A stretch of DNA of 64,000 nucleotides from Pseudoramibacter porci (GTDB taxonomy: Bacteria; Bacillota; Clostridia; Eubacteriales; Eubacteriaceae), in contig NZ_VUMO01000001.1 of NCBI RefSeq assembly GCF_009696145.1, positions 62,001-126,000 of the forward strand, read 5' to 3'. This document shows positions 49,746 through 60,384 of the stretch, piece by piece. How positions within the stretch are numbered: the stretch's first letter is position 1; the number at the start of each line of letters is the position of its first letter. The notes under the pieces were generated by a model that had not been told where the DNA came from, made no database searches, and saw only the letters and a list, made by a program, of their open reading frames with translations. Both the position numbers and the translations under genes were made by a program.

Positions 49746-51626
49746 ATGCAACATACAAATAATAAAACTGACAAAACAATCATAACACACAAAACTCAAG
49801 GAACACACCTTTATGGTTTGGATGGGCTGCGGGCCCTTGCCATTTTTGGCGTCACTTTTTTTCACTTAATGCCCAATGTGTTTGCGGGCGGCTATTTGGG
49901 CGTCCTTTTATTTTTTATCATCACGGGTTTCCTTCTGGCCTATACGACGGCTGAGCGCGACCGCTGCGGCACGTACACGGTGAGACGTTTTTACGGGAAA
50001 CGAGCGAAACGGCTGTATCCGGAGCTCATTTTTGTCGTTCTCTTTTCCGTTGGCTGCATTCGCTTTCTTGTCCCTTGGGCGGTTCAGGGCATTCGGATGG
50101 AGGTGGCGAGTGTTTTTCTGGGGGTAAACAACTGGTGGCAGATCGCGCAAAACGCTGATTACTTTACGAGGATTGCCAGTGCCTCGCCCTTTACCCATTT
50201 GTGGTTTCTCGGAATTGAAATTCAATACATTTTGATTTGGCCACTCCTTTTTACGGGTTACAAAAAAATAAAAAATCAGCGCAGCTTTTTCGCGGCGTGG
50301 TCTTTTGTGTTTGGCATGTCCCTTGTCAGTGCGGTGTGGATGCCGTTGTGCTACAACGTGACGCACAACGTAACACGCGTCTATTATGGCACCGACACCC
50401 GCGCTTTTGCATTACTCTTTGGCGCCTGCCTCGGGCTTTTTAAATACGAAAAGGATGCCGCGCGAAAGCGTCGGCCGAAACCTCACAAAGCAGGAAAGAC
50501 GACATGGACGGTGTTTTTGGGCATCCTCGTCGTTGTGCTGGCCAGCTACGTTTTGGTCAAGGGGCAGCTCGCCTTTGTTTACGACGGCGGCATGGCGCTG
50601 TATACGCTGGTTTTTGGCGTTTTGCTTGTGCTCGTTGTGGACGAGCATCTGCTTTTTGGCAGGGGCCTCGACCGCAGCGCCGTCCTCAGCTGGATTGGGC
50701 GCCACAGTTACGGGCTGTTTCTCTGGCAATATCCAGTCATTTTTGTTTTCAACAACAAAACCTGGGGCCATCATGTATGGGGGAATATCGCAGCGCTGGT
50801 TTTAATTGTGCTGCTTTCAGCTTGGTCGGGATGGCTCGTTGACTTTGTACTGAAAAGGAAATGGCACAGTGGTTTCAAAACCCACAGCTTAAAAATAGCG
50901 GCGATTGTGGTGACTTGTGTTGCGGCAGCGGTCTGTGTACTGGGGGTTTGCACAACGGTAACTTCAAAGAACAGCCGTGCGGCGGCGCAGCAAGCGTTGA
51001 AATCCCGCCTTGAAAAAAATCAGAAGCAAAACACACAAAAAAAGGGAGAAGCGCCCACTTATCCCTGGATGGATCCGCCGAAAGCCAAGCAGAATTACCG
51101 CAGAACAGGCAATGCGGCGAAGGTTTCATTTCAGAATGTAACAATTATCGGGGATTCAGTGACGCTCGATGCGACGCCAGAATTAAAATCAACATTCGGT
51201 GAGGTGACCATCAATGCGAAACAATCCCGTCATATCGGCGACGAATTGAATTGGGTAAAGAAACGGCGCAAAGGCCATCACCTTGGCCGCACCGTCGTGA
51301 TCGCGTTAGGGACCAACGGCGAGCTTTACGAAAAACGCGTCGAGGCACTTTTAAAAGTGCTGGGTCCCAACCGGTCTGTATTCTGGGTGAACGTATACGG
51401 CCCGAACTTAGAATGGACAGAAGCGAACAACCGCTACTTAAATCAGCTGGCCGCGAAGCACCCTAATGTCACAGTAATTGATTGGCAGAGCGAATTATCT
51501 GCGCATCCTGAATGGCTGTGGGAGGATGGCATTCACCCGAACCCAGATGGTTCAAAGGCATACGCCGAAACGATTTATCAGAAAATCCATCAAATTCAAA
51601 ATAAGCAAGACCACATGAATAAATAA
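49746..51626 (+). CDS. OatA/OafA-type acyltransferase with extracellular SGNH domain
   Basis: 626 aa from ATG 49746; the ribosome site is weak. Residues 20-375 hold the acyltransferase-3 membrane domain: GLDGLRALAIFGVTFFHL with the catalytic His, RRFYGKRAKRLYPEL and LWFLGIEIQYILIWPLL. A last helix near 405 leads to a linker and an SGNH hydrolase domain with IIGDSVTLDA near 490, VIALGTNGE near 545 and DGIHPNPDGSKAY near 605. This is the build of OatA, which O-acetylates peptidoglycan and gives lysozyme resistance. The target could be another wall glycan. Confidence 0.9.
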   Translation: MQHTNNKTDKTIITHKTQGTHLYGLDGLRALAIFGVTFFHLMPNVFAGGYLGVLLFFIITGFLLAYTTAERDRCGTYTVRRFYGKRAKRLYPELIFVVLFSVGCIRFLVPWAVQGIRMEVASVFLGVNNWWQIAQNADYFTRIASASPFTHLWFLGIEIQYILIWPLLFTGYKKIKNQRSFFAAWSFVFGMSLVSAVWMPLCYNVTHNVTRVYYGTDTRAFALLFGACLGLFKYEKDAARKRRPKPHKAGKTTWTVFLGILVVVLASYVLVKGQLAFVYDGGMALYTLVFGVLLVLVVDEHLLFGRGLDRSAVLSWIGRHSYGLFLWQYPVIFVFNNKTWGHHVWGNIAALVLIVLLSAWSGWLVDFVLKRKWHSGFKTHSLKIAAIVVTCVAAAVCVLGVCTTVTSKNSRAAAQQALKSRLEKNQKQNTQKKGEAPTYPWMDPPKAKQNYRRTGNAAKVSFQNVTIIGDSVTLDATPELKSTFGEVTINAKQSRHIGDELNWVKKRRKGHHLGRTVVIALGTNGELYEKRVEALLKVLGPNRSVFWVNVYGPNLEWTEANNRYLNQLAAKHPNVTVIDWQSELSAHPEWLWEDGIHPNPDGSKAYAETIYQKIHQIQNKQDHMNK

Positions 51627-51720
51627 AATTATGAAAAGCAATGAGATGAAAATAAGTTGAAAATAATATAGAAATCTTTTCGACATTTTAGATGTTTTTC
51701 AGTAAATTTTCAAAAAAAGC

Positions 51721-51748
51721 TTGCAAAAAAAATAAATAGGCTTATAAT
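51721..51748 (+). promoter_or_regulatory. Promoter of the ATP synthase operon
   Basis: TTGCAA (51721-51726) and TATAAT (51743-51748) are 16 bases apart. Confidence 0.65.
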
Positions 51749-51814
51749 AAGCACAGTTCAATTTTAAAGGGTTGAACGCACAAGGTAAGAATGATTTAAC
51801 CGAAGGCCAACGAG

Positions 51815-51847
51815 GGCACGCAGGCGTAAGTCGGTGTGCCTTTTTTT
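51815..51847 (+). terminator. Terminator-like hairpin in the atp leader
   Basis: GGCACGC pairs with GTGTGCC (one G-U) and is followed by seven T, lying between the promoter and the atpB start. It may act as an attenuator. The leader also contains AACCGAAGGCC, which could fold alternatively. Confidence 0.7.
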
Positions 51848-51876
51848 GTAAAAAAATTTTGAAAGGAAGTGGTAAT

Positions 51877-52572
51877 TTGGCAAATCTTTCGAAGGATCTG
51901 GGTGAGTCACTGGCCGTCAAAACGGCATTCAGCTTCAAACTCGGCGCTCACACAATCGGTGTGTCAGAATCCGTTGTGGTGACGTGGATCATCATGGCGA
52001 TGCTCGTTTTTTTAGCGATTTATTTGACTCACGGCCTAAGGGCTCAAAATCCAGGAAAAAAACAGATCTTTCTCGAATCAGTCATGTCCGCCGGATACAA
52101 TTTATTTCACGATATCCTTGGGGACAATGGTACAGCCTACATTCCATATTTGCTGACGGTGATGTTTTATCTCGGTTTTGCCAATCTGATTGGGATTATC
52201 GGTTTTACACCGCCAACAAAAGATATTAATGTCACAGCGGCGCTGGCGCTGATGTCCATTGTACTCATTGAGTATTCCAATGCGCATCACAACGGCGGCA
52301 AAAAATTTTTCAAGAGCTTTGCTGAGCCGCTTCCGCTGATGACACCGATTAATATTATGGAAGTCGGCATTCGGCCATTGTCGCTGTGTATGCGGCTGTT
52401 CGGAAACGTTCTCGGCTCATTCGTCGTGATGAAGTTATTGGAGATCATCTGTCCGTTACTTCTTCCGATTCCGTTCAGCATGTATTTCGATATTTTCGAC
52501 GGATTGATTCAAATGATCGTGTTCGTCTTCCTGACGGCGCTGTTCATGCAGGAAGGTTTGACGGACGAATAA
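51877..52572 (+). CDS. atpB: ATP synthase subunit a (AtpB)
   Basis: 231 aa with a TTG start at 51877 just after GAAAGGAAGTGG; an upstream in-frame ATG would place the leader hairpin inside the gene. Five or six membrane helices are present. The functional Arg lies in IRPLSLCMRLFGNVLGSFVV near 168-180. The C-terminal helix IQMIVFVFLTALFMQE carries the conserved Gln and Glu. It forms the proton half-channels beside the c-ring. First gene of the operon; no atpI precedes it. Confidence 0.95.
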   Translation: MANLSKDLGESLAVKTAFSFKLGAHTIGVSESVVVTWIIMAMLVFLAIYLTHGLRAQNPGKKQIFLESVMSAGYNLFHDILGDNGTAYIPYLLTVMFYLGFANLIGIIGFTPPTKDINVTAALALMSIVLIEYSNAHHNGGKKFFKSFAEPLPLMTPINIMEVGIRPLSLCMRLFGNVLGSFVVMKLLEIICPLLLPIPFSMYFDIFDGLIQMIVFVFLTALFMQEGLTDE

Positions 52573-52645
52573 TTCAAAAAATGAGTATGAATGCATATCA
52601 TTCATGAATTGGTAGAAAAATATATTTATAAAGGAGAATTTTATT

Positions 52646-52870
52646 ATGGCTACACTTATTGCAATTGGCGCAGGTATTGCGGTTTTAACAGGGATTGGCG
52701 CAGGGATTGGTATTGGGATTGCGACAGGCAAAGCAACAGAAGCGATCGCACGTCAGCCGGAAGCAGAAGGGAAAATCCAGAGAAACTTGCTTTTGGGTTG
52801 TGCATTGGCTGAAGCAACGGCTATCTACGGGTTCGTTATCGGGCTTTTGATCATCATCATGTTAAAATAA
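52646..52870 (+). CDS. atpE: ATP synthase subunit c (AtpE), H+-type ligand set
   Basis: 74 aa behind AAAGGAG. Two helices joined by the RQPEAEGK loop. The carboxylate is E56. Sites that bind Na+ in Na+-type rings (Gln at the place of I23, Ser or Thr at the place of A57) are hydrophobic here, although Y61 is kept. This is the proton-type pattern. It forms the rotor ring that turns against subunit a. Confidence 0.95.
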   Translation: MATLIAIGAGIAVLTGIGAGIGIGIATGKATEAIARQPEAEGKIQRNLLLGCALAEATAIYGFVIGLLIIIMLK

Positions 52871-52890
52871 TGGAAGTGCGGTGATACACT

Positions 52891-53349
52891 GTGCTGAAAA
52901 TAGACATTAATTTGGTCTTCACCGTGATTAATGTCATTGTTCTGTATCTTTTACTTCGAAAATTTCTTTTTAAGCCGTTCAGCAAGATGCTGGCGAATCG
53001 TAAAAAAATGATACAGGATGATTTCGACACGGCCGCGGCAGCTAAAACCTCTGCCGAGGATATGAAGGCACAATACGAAAAGCAAATTCAACAGATTCAA
53101 ATTGAACGCGATCAGATTTTAACTGAAGCGAAAAAACAAGCGGACCAGGTTTATAAGAAGCGCATGGCGGATGCGGAAGCAGACGCAAAGGCGTTGGCTG
53201 AAAAAACACGGCGCCAGCTTGAGGAAGAACGCAGACAAACGGAAAGAGAACTGCAGGATGCCGTTGCAGATCTGGCCATGAAGGCGACAAAGAAAGCGCT
53301 GGAAAGCGGTGCACCTTTATCGGAGGGGCGTTATGGAACGCTTCGTTAA
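52891..53349 (+). CDS. atpF: ATP synthase subunit b (AtpF)
   Basis: 152 aa with GTG start at 52891 behind a modest GCGGTGA. One N-terminal helix (INLVFTVINVIVLYLLLRKF) is followed by a long charged helix with KPFSKMLANRKKMI and many Glu, Lys and Gln, the peripheral stalk. The end ALESGAPLSEGRYGTLR overlaps atpH by 17 bases. Normal length for Firmicutes. Confidence 0.93.
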   Translation: MLKIDINLVFTVINVIVLYLLLRKFLFKPFSKMLANRKKMIQDDFDTAAAAKTSAEDMKAQYEKQIQQIQIERDQILTEAKKQADQVYKKRMADAEADAKALAEKTRRQLEEERRQTERELQDAVADLAMKATKKALESGAPLSEGRYGTLR

Positions 53350-53851
53350 TCAGACGATTATCGATGATGCCCGTGTGATTCGAGATCAGCATTTCCCGGA
53401 CGAGACCCTTAAGGAATGTCAGGCGATTCTCAATCAGAATCCGAAACTCATACAGGTTCTGTCGGATCCGACAAAACGCACGAAAGCGAAGACCAACGTG
53501 ATCGAACAGATCTTTCCAAAAGAAATCGTGCCGACATTTTCTGTACTCTGCCGTCACGGACGATTCAAGGATATTCAAAAGATTCTTGAAACCTGTGACA
53601 ATCTGGCTGAAATTGAAGCTGGTACTGGGCACGGAACTTTGTGGTATGCTGGCGAAAAGCCGGCAGAAAAACCGCTGGAACAGCTGGTGTTCGATAAATT
53701 CGGCGTTCGAAATATTAAATGGAAAGTGGTCCAGGACTCATCGTTGATCGGCGGATTCCGCATCCGGATCCGCGATTTCGTGTACGATCATTCGGTAGCG
53801 GGCAGCTTTAAGGAATTGAATGCATTGATAAAAACACATAAACGGAGGTGA
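53333..53851 (+). CDS. atpH: ATP synthase subunit delta (AtpH)
   Basis: 172 aa from ATG 53333 behind GGAGGGGCGTT, inside the end of atpF. N-terminal helical bundle to about residue 105, then the beta segment with DSSLIGGFRIRIRDFVYDHSVAGSFKEL, the conserved delta C-terminus. It joins the peripheral stalk to the F1 head. The sequence is diverged in the first half, as usual for this subunit. Confidence 0.93.
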   Translation: MERFVNQTIIDDARVIRDQHFPDETLKECQAILNQNPKLIQVLSDPTKRTKAKTNVIEQIFPKEIVPTFSVLCRHGRFKDIQKILETCDNLAEIEAGTGHGTLWYAGEKPAEKPLEQLVFDKFGVRNIKWKVVQDSSLIGGFRIRIRDFVYDHSVAGSFKELNALIKTHKRR

Positions 53852-53855
53852 GAAC

Positions 53856-55370
53856 ATGAACTCAGAACATATCGTCCGCGTTTTAGAGGACGAAATTAGA
53901 AACTTTAAAAAAGATGACAGCGTTCAGGAAGTCGGGACAGTTCTCACCGTTGGCGACGGCATTGTCTCTGTATACGGCATGCGCCGCGCCTTTTACGGCG
54001 AAATTGTTACCTTCGAATCCGGCGATCGTGGCATGGTCCAGGATATCGGGGAAGATTTGACCCGCTGTATTTTATTCGGCCGGGATGCCGATATCTCCGA
54101 AGGCATGGAAGTGCACCGGACGGGTCAGGAAATGTCGGTGCCGGTTGGCGATGACTTCTTAGGTCGTGTTGTCAACGCTTTGGGTGACCCCATTGACGGC
54201 AAAGGGCCGATCGAATCGAGTGAACGGCGCCCGATTGAATCGCCGGCGCCGGGAATTCTTGATCGTCAGGCTGTTGATACACCAATGGAAACGGGGATTC
54301 TGTCCATTGATACGATGTTCCCGATTGGTCGTGGCCAGCGAGAGCTGATAATCGGCGACCGCCAGACCGGGAAAACGTCAATTGCCGTTGACACAATGCT
54401 TAATCAAAAGGGCAAGGATACTATCTGCATCTACGTGGCCATCGGCCAAAAAGCTTCGTCCGTTGCGCAGCTGGCCAGGACCCTTGAAGATTACGGGGCG
54501 ATGGATTACTCGATCATCGTCAACGCTTCAGCAGCCAACACTGCGTCAGAACAGTACATTGCCCCATATTCAGGAACGGCAATTGCAGAATACTTCATGC
54601 ATAAGGGTAAGGACGTGTTGATTGTTTACGACGATTTATCCAAGCACGCCGTGGCTTACCGTGCACTTTCTCTGCTGCTCGGGCGCTCCCCGGGGCGTGA
54701 AGCTTATCCAGGGGACGTTTTTTACTTGCATTCGCGGCTGCTCGAACGTTCGAGCCATTTGAACGATGCTCTCGGCGGCGGCTCCATCACAGCACTGCCA
54801 ATTGTCGAAACCCAGGCCGGAGACGTTTCTGCTTACATTCCAACGAATATCATTTCTATTACGGACGGGCAGATTTTCCTTGAATCGTCACTGTTTCACT
54901 CGGGTATGCGCCCAGCTGTCAACGTTGGGCTGTCAGTATCCCGTGTCGGCGGGGACGCACAGACCAAGGCGACAAAAAAAGCGACCGGGACGATTCGTAT
55001 TGACTTGTCCCAGTACCGTGAACTTGAAACCTTCACGCAGTTCTCGTCAGATTTGGACGATGAAACCCAGGCACAGCTGGCGTATGGCGAACGGCTGATG
55101 GAAATGCTCAAGCAGCCGGTGCACCAGCCCATGTCCATGGCAGATCAGGTCATTTCATTGGTCAGCGCGGAAAGCGGCACATTCAATAAGATTCCGGTCG
55201 CCGATCTGAAAAGCGTCCAGCGTGCGCTGCTCGACGACTTTAAGGTCAAGCACCCGGAAGTCATCGACCAACTCAATGAAACCAAAGATTTGGACGACGC
55301 CTTGAAGCAGCAGATTGTCGATGCTTCTAAACAAATCATCGCGGGATTGGATCAGAGAGCAGCGAGGTAG
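53856..55370 (+). CDS. atpA: ATP synthase subunit alpha (AtpA)
   Basis: 504 aa behind GGAGGTGAGA. P-loop GDRQTGKTS near 169, DDLSKHAVAYRALSLLLGR, and the arginine finger region ISITDGQIFLE, then SVSRVGGDAQ near 365. It forms the non-catalytic nucleotide sites of F1. Four bases separate it from atpH. Full length. Confidence 0.97.
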   Translation: MNSEHIVRVLEDEIRNFKKDDSVQEVGTVLTVGDGIVSVYGMRRAFYGEIVTFESGDRGMVQDIGEDLTRCILFGRDADISEGMEVHRTGQEMSVPVGDDFLGRVVNALGDPIDGKGPIESSERRPIESPAPGILDRQAVDTPMETGILSIDTMFPIGRGQRELIIGDRQTGKTSIAVDTMLNQKGKDTICIYVAIGQKASSVAQLARTLEDYGAMDYSIIVNASAANTASEQYIAPYSGTAIAEYFMHKGKDVLIVYDDLSKHAVAYRALSLLLGRSPGREAYPGDVFYLHSRLLERSSHLNDALGGGSITALPIVETQAGDVSAYIPTNIISITDGQIFLESSLFHSGMRPAVNVGLSVSRVGGDAQTKATKKATGTIRIDLSQYRELETFTQFSSDLDDETQAQLAYGERLMEMLKQPVHQPMSMADQVISLVSAESGTFNKIPVADLKSVQRALLDDFKVKHPEVIDQLNETKDLDDALKQQIVDASKQIIAGLDQRAAR

Positions 55371-55375
55371 GAATC

Positions 55376-56266
55376 ATGGCTTCACTCAATGAATTGAAAA
55401 CCCGGATCGCCTCGGTCCAGGACACGATGAAGATCACCAACGCCATGTACATGATCTCCAACAACAAAATGCGCAAGGCGAGAAAAGCCTGGCAGGATAC
55501 GCTGCCGTATTTCGACACACTGGAATCCGTCCTGGCCTTGGCTTTGCGTCATTTACCAGATGACGATGCGGAACATCCGTTTTTCGACAGCCGTCCGGAA
55601 ATTCCGGTCGAAGAGCGAAAGACAGGGTACATTGTCATCACAGGGGATAAAGGGCTGGCCGGCGCCTACCATCAAAATATTTTCAAAGTTTTGGAACAAT
55701 CGCTGAAGGAAACGGCGAATAACCAGATCTTTGTCGTCGGGCAGGTTGGCGTGCATTATCTGCGCCAGCGGCGGATCCCTTACGATGTCAACTTCATGTA
55801 CACCGCGCAGGATCCGACTTTGGGCCGTGCCCGAGATATGGCTTATCGCGTTTTTCAGGCTTTCCATCATCACATGCTTGACGATGTATATATCATTTAC
55901 ACAAAAATGATTAATTCCGTCACCATGGAGACGACGAAGACCAAAGTTCTGCCGTTGGAACCAAAAGATGTCCTTGAAACGGCTGATCCGATTCATACGG
56001 AATTTGAACTGTATCCGACGCCGAGATCGGTCGTTAACACGGTTATCCCGGATTATACAGTTGGTGAAATCTACAGTGCGTTGGTTGAGGCCTATTGTTC
56101 CGAACAAAATTCCAGAGTAATGGCCATGGAAAACGCGACGGATTCGGCGAAAGATATCTTGTCGAATCTCAAACTTGAGTACAATCGTGTCCGTCAAGCC
56201 AGCATCACTCAGGAAATAACGGAAATCGCCGCAGGCGCAAGGGCACAGCAGAAAGGAAAGAGCTAA
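55376..56266 (+). CDS. atpG: ATP synthase subunit gamma (AtpG)
   Basis: 296 aa behind GAGGTAGGAATC. Both coiled-coil termini of the rotor shaft are seen: N-terminal ELKTRIASVQDTMKITNAMY and C-terminal SRVMAMENATDSAKDILSNL followed by RQASITQEITEIAAGA. The central Rossmann-like part has YIVITGDKGLAGAYHQNIF. It couples ring rotation to F1 catalysis. Confidence 0.96.
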   Translation: MASLNELKTRIASVQDTMKITNAMYMISNNKMRKARKAWQDTLPYFDTLESVLALALRHLPDDDAEHPFFDSRPEIPVEERKTGYIVITGDKGLAGAYHQNIFKVLEQSLKETANNQIFVVGQVGVHYLRQRRIPYDVNFMYTAQDPTLGRARDMAYRVFQAFHHHMLDDVYIIYTKMINSVTMETTKTKVLPLEPKDVLETADPIHTEFELYPTPRSVVNTVIPDYTVGEIYSALVEAYCSEQNSRVMAMENATDSAKDILSNLKLEYNRVRQASITQEITEIAAGARAQQKGKS

Positions 56267-56273
56267 AGAATAG

Positions 56274-57671
<1,398 letters not shown>

Positions 57672-57683
57672 GCGGGTGATCCT

Positions 57684-58082
57684 ATGGCGTTATTTGATTT
57701 GAAAATTGTAGCCAGCAACCGTTTGTTTTACGAAGGCAAGTGCCAGTCCCTCACGATTCCGTGTACCGACGGCGAAAAACAGGTGTTGGCCCATCACTCG
57801 GCAATGCTCATGGCGATGACCAACGGCACGCTGCGTTTTACCGACGAAGCCGGCAGTGAAACGATTGCCGTTTCCGGAACGGGGTTTGCCGAAGTCGCCG
57901 ACAATCAGGTGACCGTGATCGTCGATACGGTCGAACGGCCGGAAGAAATCGATGCAAACCGCGCCAAGGCAGCAGCAGAACGCGCACAAGAACGTCTGCG
58001 TCAGCGCAAGAGCCTGCAGGAATATTACAAAGGTCAGGCGGCCTTATCCCGTGCGATGGCGCGTCTGAAGGTCAAGCGGTAA
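57684..58082 (+). CDS. atpC: ATP synthase subunit epsilon (AtpC)
   Basis: 132 aa. N-terminal beta barrel (LKIVASNRLFYEGKCQSLTI, then AMLMAMTNGTLRF and FAEVADNQVTVIVDTVE) is followed by a two-helix tail (ANRAKAAAERAQERLRQRK). It tunes F1 activity by its C-terminal helices. Last gene of the operon; terminator at 58102. Confidence 0.95.
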   Translation: MALFDLKIVASNRLFYEGKCQSLTIPCTDGEKQVLAHHSAMLMAMTNGTLRFTDEAGSETIAVSGTGFAEVADNQVTVIVDTVERPEEIDANRAKAAAERAQERLRQRKSLQEYYKGQAALSRAMARLKVKR

Positions 58083-58101
58083 ACGCAGATACAAAAAAAT
58101 T

Positions 58102-58144
58102 GAGTCTCCGAATTCAGAATTTTTTCTGGTTCGGAGGCTTTTTT
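58102..58144 (+). terminator. Terminator of the ATP synthase operon
   Basis: AGTCTCCGAA and TTCGGAGGCTT form the outer stem, CAGAA and TTCTG an inner one, followed by T residues. Confidence 0.9.
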
Positions 58145-58223
58145 GTTTACGCGCAGCTGTGAGAAGCGCATAAATATGATGTTATCCGTTTATTTTTTCG
58201 TGATGATTCGTTATAATAAAACC

Positions 58224-58835
58224 ATGAAACTGACAATGATCCGGCATGCCCAGACCCGCGGCAATGCCGAAAAACGCTATTTAGGCACAACAGAATCCGA
58301 ACTGACTGAAGTGGGCGCGGCACAGCAGGCCAAGGCCTTGGCGCACTTCGAAGGCACACCGATTGACGCCGTGTATGCCAGCCCCACAGGGCGGACGATG
58401 GCCATGGCTGAAGAACTGGCACAGGCCAAGCAATTGCCAGTCCACCAGGACGACAGGCTCAGGGAGATGGATTTCGGCATTTTTGACGGCTTGACTGCGG
58501 CGGAAGCCGAAAAAAAAGATCGCGGGGTTTGGAAAGCCTGGCTTGCCGATTTTGATCGTTACCGTCTGCCGGAGGGCGAAAGCTTTCAGGATCTTAAGAC
58601 CCGATTCGCCGCATTCTGGCAGGCGATTAACAGACAATACGGCGACAGCGCCCACGTTGTCCTGGTCACCCACGGCGGTGTTTGCCGTGCGGCGCTTGCG
58701 GTGCTCTGCAGCCTGCCTGACGCGGTGAGCTGGCATGTCGAAACTCAGCCTGCGTCCATTATGCAAATTCATATGATCGGCGATTACGGCGTACTCTGCG
58801 GGCTCATTCCGCCCGATCAATTACAAGTGTTTTAG
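58224..58835 (+). CDS. Histidine phosphatase superfamily protein (CobC/GpmB-like)
   Basis: 203 aa from ATG 58224; earlier in-frame ATGs start with a hydrophobic stretch and lack ribosome sites. RHAQTRGNAEKRYLG near 6-20 holds the phosphate-binding Arg and catalytic His (Ala replaces the usual Gly). YASPTGRTMAMAEELA, REMDFGIFDGL with the acid Glu, and VTHGGVCRAAL with the second His follow. Substrate unknown; alpha-ribazole phosphate or a phosphosugar is possible. It is followed nine bases later by phoH, so may share its transcript. Confidence 0.88.
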   Translation: MKLTMIRHAQTRGNAEKRYLGTTESELTEVGAAQQAKALAHFEGTPIDAVYASPTGRTMAMAEELAQAKQLPVHQDDRLREMDFGIFDGLTAAEAEKKDRGVWKAWLADFDRYRLPEGESFQDLKTRFAAFWQAINRQYGDSAHVVLVTHGGVCRAALAVLCSLPDAVSWHVETQPASIMQIHMIGDYGVLCGLIPPDQLQVF

Positions 58836-58844
58836 GAGAGTTAT

Positions 58845-59882
58845 TTGGAAAAAGTTAAACGTGAAATTTTAATCGATTCGGCAGACGTACTGACACCGCT
58901 TTTCGGGAAATACGACAGCAACGTCAAGCAGATTGAAAAGAGTTTCGGCGTTCATATCAACGTTCGGGATTCAAAATTAACGGTGACCGGCGAAGCGCCC
59001 GGCGTTGAAGGCGCATTGGCCGTCATCGGCGACATGGTCGGTGTGATCAAGAAAGACAAAGACATCAGCGCGGACACCACCCATTATCTGATCGAAATGC
59101 GCATGAAGGGCATCAATAGCCAATATGCAGAAATGATGGATGATATCATCTGTTTCACCACCCGAGGCAAGCCGATAAAAGCGAAAACCCTCGGCCAGCA
59201 CCGATACATCGACGCCATTCGCCACAAAGACATCGTCTTCGGCATCGGCCCGGCCGGCACCGGCAAGACCTATCTCGCGATGGCGATGGCCATCACTGCC
59301 TTTAAAAACGGAGACGTGAGCCGTTTGATTTTGACGCGCCCGGCCGTTGAGGCCGGTGAAAAACTGGGCTTTCTGCCTGGCGATCTGCAGGATAAAGTCG
59401 ACCCGTACCTGCGTCCGCTTTACGACGCCCTTTTTGAAATCATGGGGCCGGAGGCTTTCGAGCGCAATATGGAAAAGGGGCTCATCGAAGTGGCGCCGTT
59501 GGCTTATATGCGCGGCCGTACCTTGGAAAATGCGTACATCATTTTGGATGAAGCCCAGAATACCACGCCGGCTCAGATGAAAATGTTTTTGACCCGTTTT
59601 GGCGCAGGCTCAAAAGTCATTGTGACTGGGGACGTCACCCAAATCGACCTGCCGTCCGGGAAGCATTCGGGCTTAATTGAGGCGCAGCGCGTCTTGAAGG
59701 GTATCAAAGGTATCGACTTCATCGAATTTGATTATTCCGATGTGGTGCGCCACCGTCTGGTGCAGCGCATCATCGAGGCCTACGAAAAATACGATCAGAT
59801 CCATGGCGCCCATCAGGAAGCGGATACAGATGAAACGGAGCGCGAATCGCCCCGCCGGAGAAACAAACATGATCACCATTGA
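58845..59882 (+). CDS. phoH: PhoH-like ATPase
   Basis: 345 aa with TTG start behind TTAGGAGAG. Residues 20-75 look like a KH-type segment (IEKSFGVHINVRDSKLTVTG). The ATPase core has GPAGTGKTYLAMAMA near 140 and LDEAQNTTPAQMKMFLTRFG near 232, followed by VTGDVTQIDLP. PhoH/PhoL proteins act with YbeY in RNA processing, and ybeY is the next gene, overlapping by 14 bases. The C-terminus is acidic then Arg-rich. Confidence 0.93.
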   Translation: MEKVKREILIDSADVLTPLFGKYDSNVKQIEKSFGVHINVRDSKLTVTGEAPGVEGALAVIGDMVGVIKKDKDISADTTHYLIEMRMKGINSQYAEMMDDIICFTTRGKPIKAKTLGQHRYIDAIRHKDIVFGIGPAGTGKTYLAMAMAITAFKNGDVSRLILTRPAVEAGEKLGFLPGDLQDKVDPYLRPLYDALFEIMGPEAFERNMEKGLIEVAPLAYMRGRTLENAYIILDEAQNTTPAQMKMFLTRFGAGSKVIVTGDVTQIDLPSGKHSGLIEAQRVLKGIKGIDFIEFDYSDVVRHRLVQRIIEAYEKYDQIHGAHQEADTDETERESPRRRNKHDHH

Positions 59883-60384
59883 TTTTGAAAACCAAACCGC
59901 ATACAAGGCTGAGGAAAAGTGGCTGCCGGAAATTGAAGCCTACATCAAAAAGACCCTTGTCACAGAGGGGATTGATCTTACCCTCAATACCTATGAAATT
60001 TCGCTGACTTGGGTGGAGCCGGACACGATTCACCGCTTAAATGCCGAGTATCGCGGCATCGACCGGGAAACTGACGTGCTCTCCTTTCCGATGTATAATT
60101 TTCCGGAAGATCAGGACGTGCTGTCGACGCCGGCGGACGTGCCGGTGCTCCTCGGCGATATCGTACTCAATCCTGCCCGAGCAAAGGCGCAGGGAGAAGA
60201 ATACGGCACCGGGATGGAGCGGGAAATGTGCTATTTATCGGTCCATTCGACCCTGCATCTGCTGGGCTACGATCACATGGCGCCGGAAGACAAAAAGAAA
60301 ATGCGCGCTCGGGAAAAAGCCGTCATCGGCGACGTGGGCACACCGCTGGCATCACAGAACATTCAAGAAGGAGAAAACCAGTGA
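59869..60384 (+). CDS. ybeY: Endoribonuclease YbeY (rRNA maturation)
   Basis: 171 aa from ATG 59869, behind CCGGAGAAACAAAC within phoH. The zinc site is the exact family motif HSTLHLLGYDH near 128-138 (His at positions 1, 5 and 11). LSFPMYNFPED and LGDIVLNPARAKAQ are also typical. It trims rRNA 3' ends and helps 70S quality control. It overlaps dgkA by four bases. Confidence 0.95.
   Translation: MITIDFENQTAYKAEEKWLPEIEAYIKKTLVTEGIDLTLNTYEISLTWVEPDTIHRLNAEYRGIDRETDVLSFPMYNFPEDQDVLSTPADVPVLLGDIVLNPARAKAQGEEYGTGMEREMCYLSVHSTLHLLGYDHMAPEDKKKMRAREKAVIGDVGTPLASQNIQEGENQ

Noticed and set aside
52646-52870. Na+-dependent ATP synthase
   Set aside because: The c subunit lacks the Gln and Ser/Thr ligands; see the finding on ligand residues.
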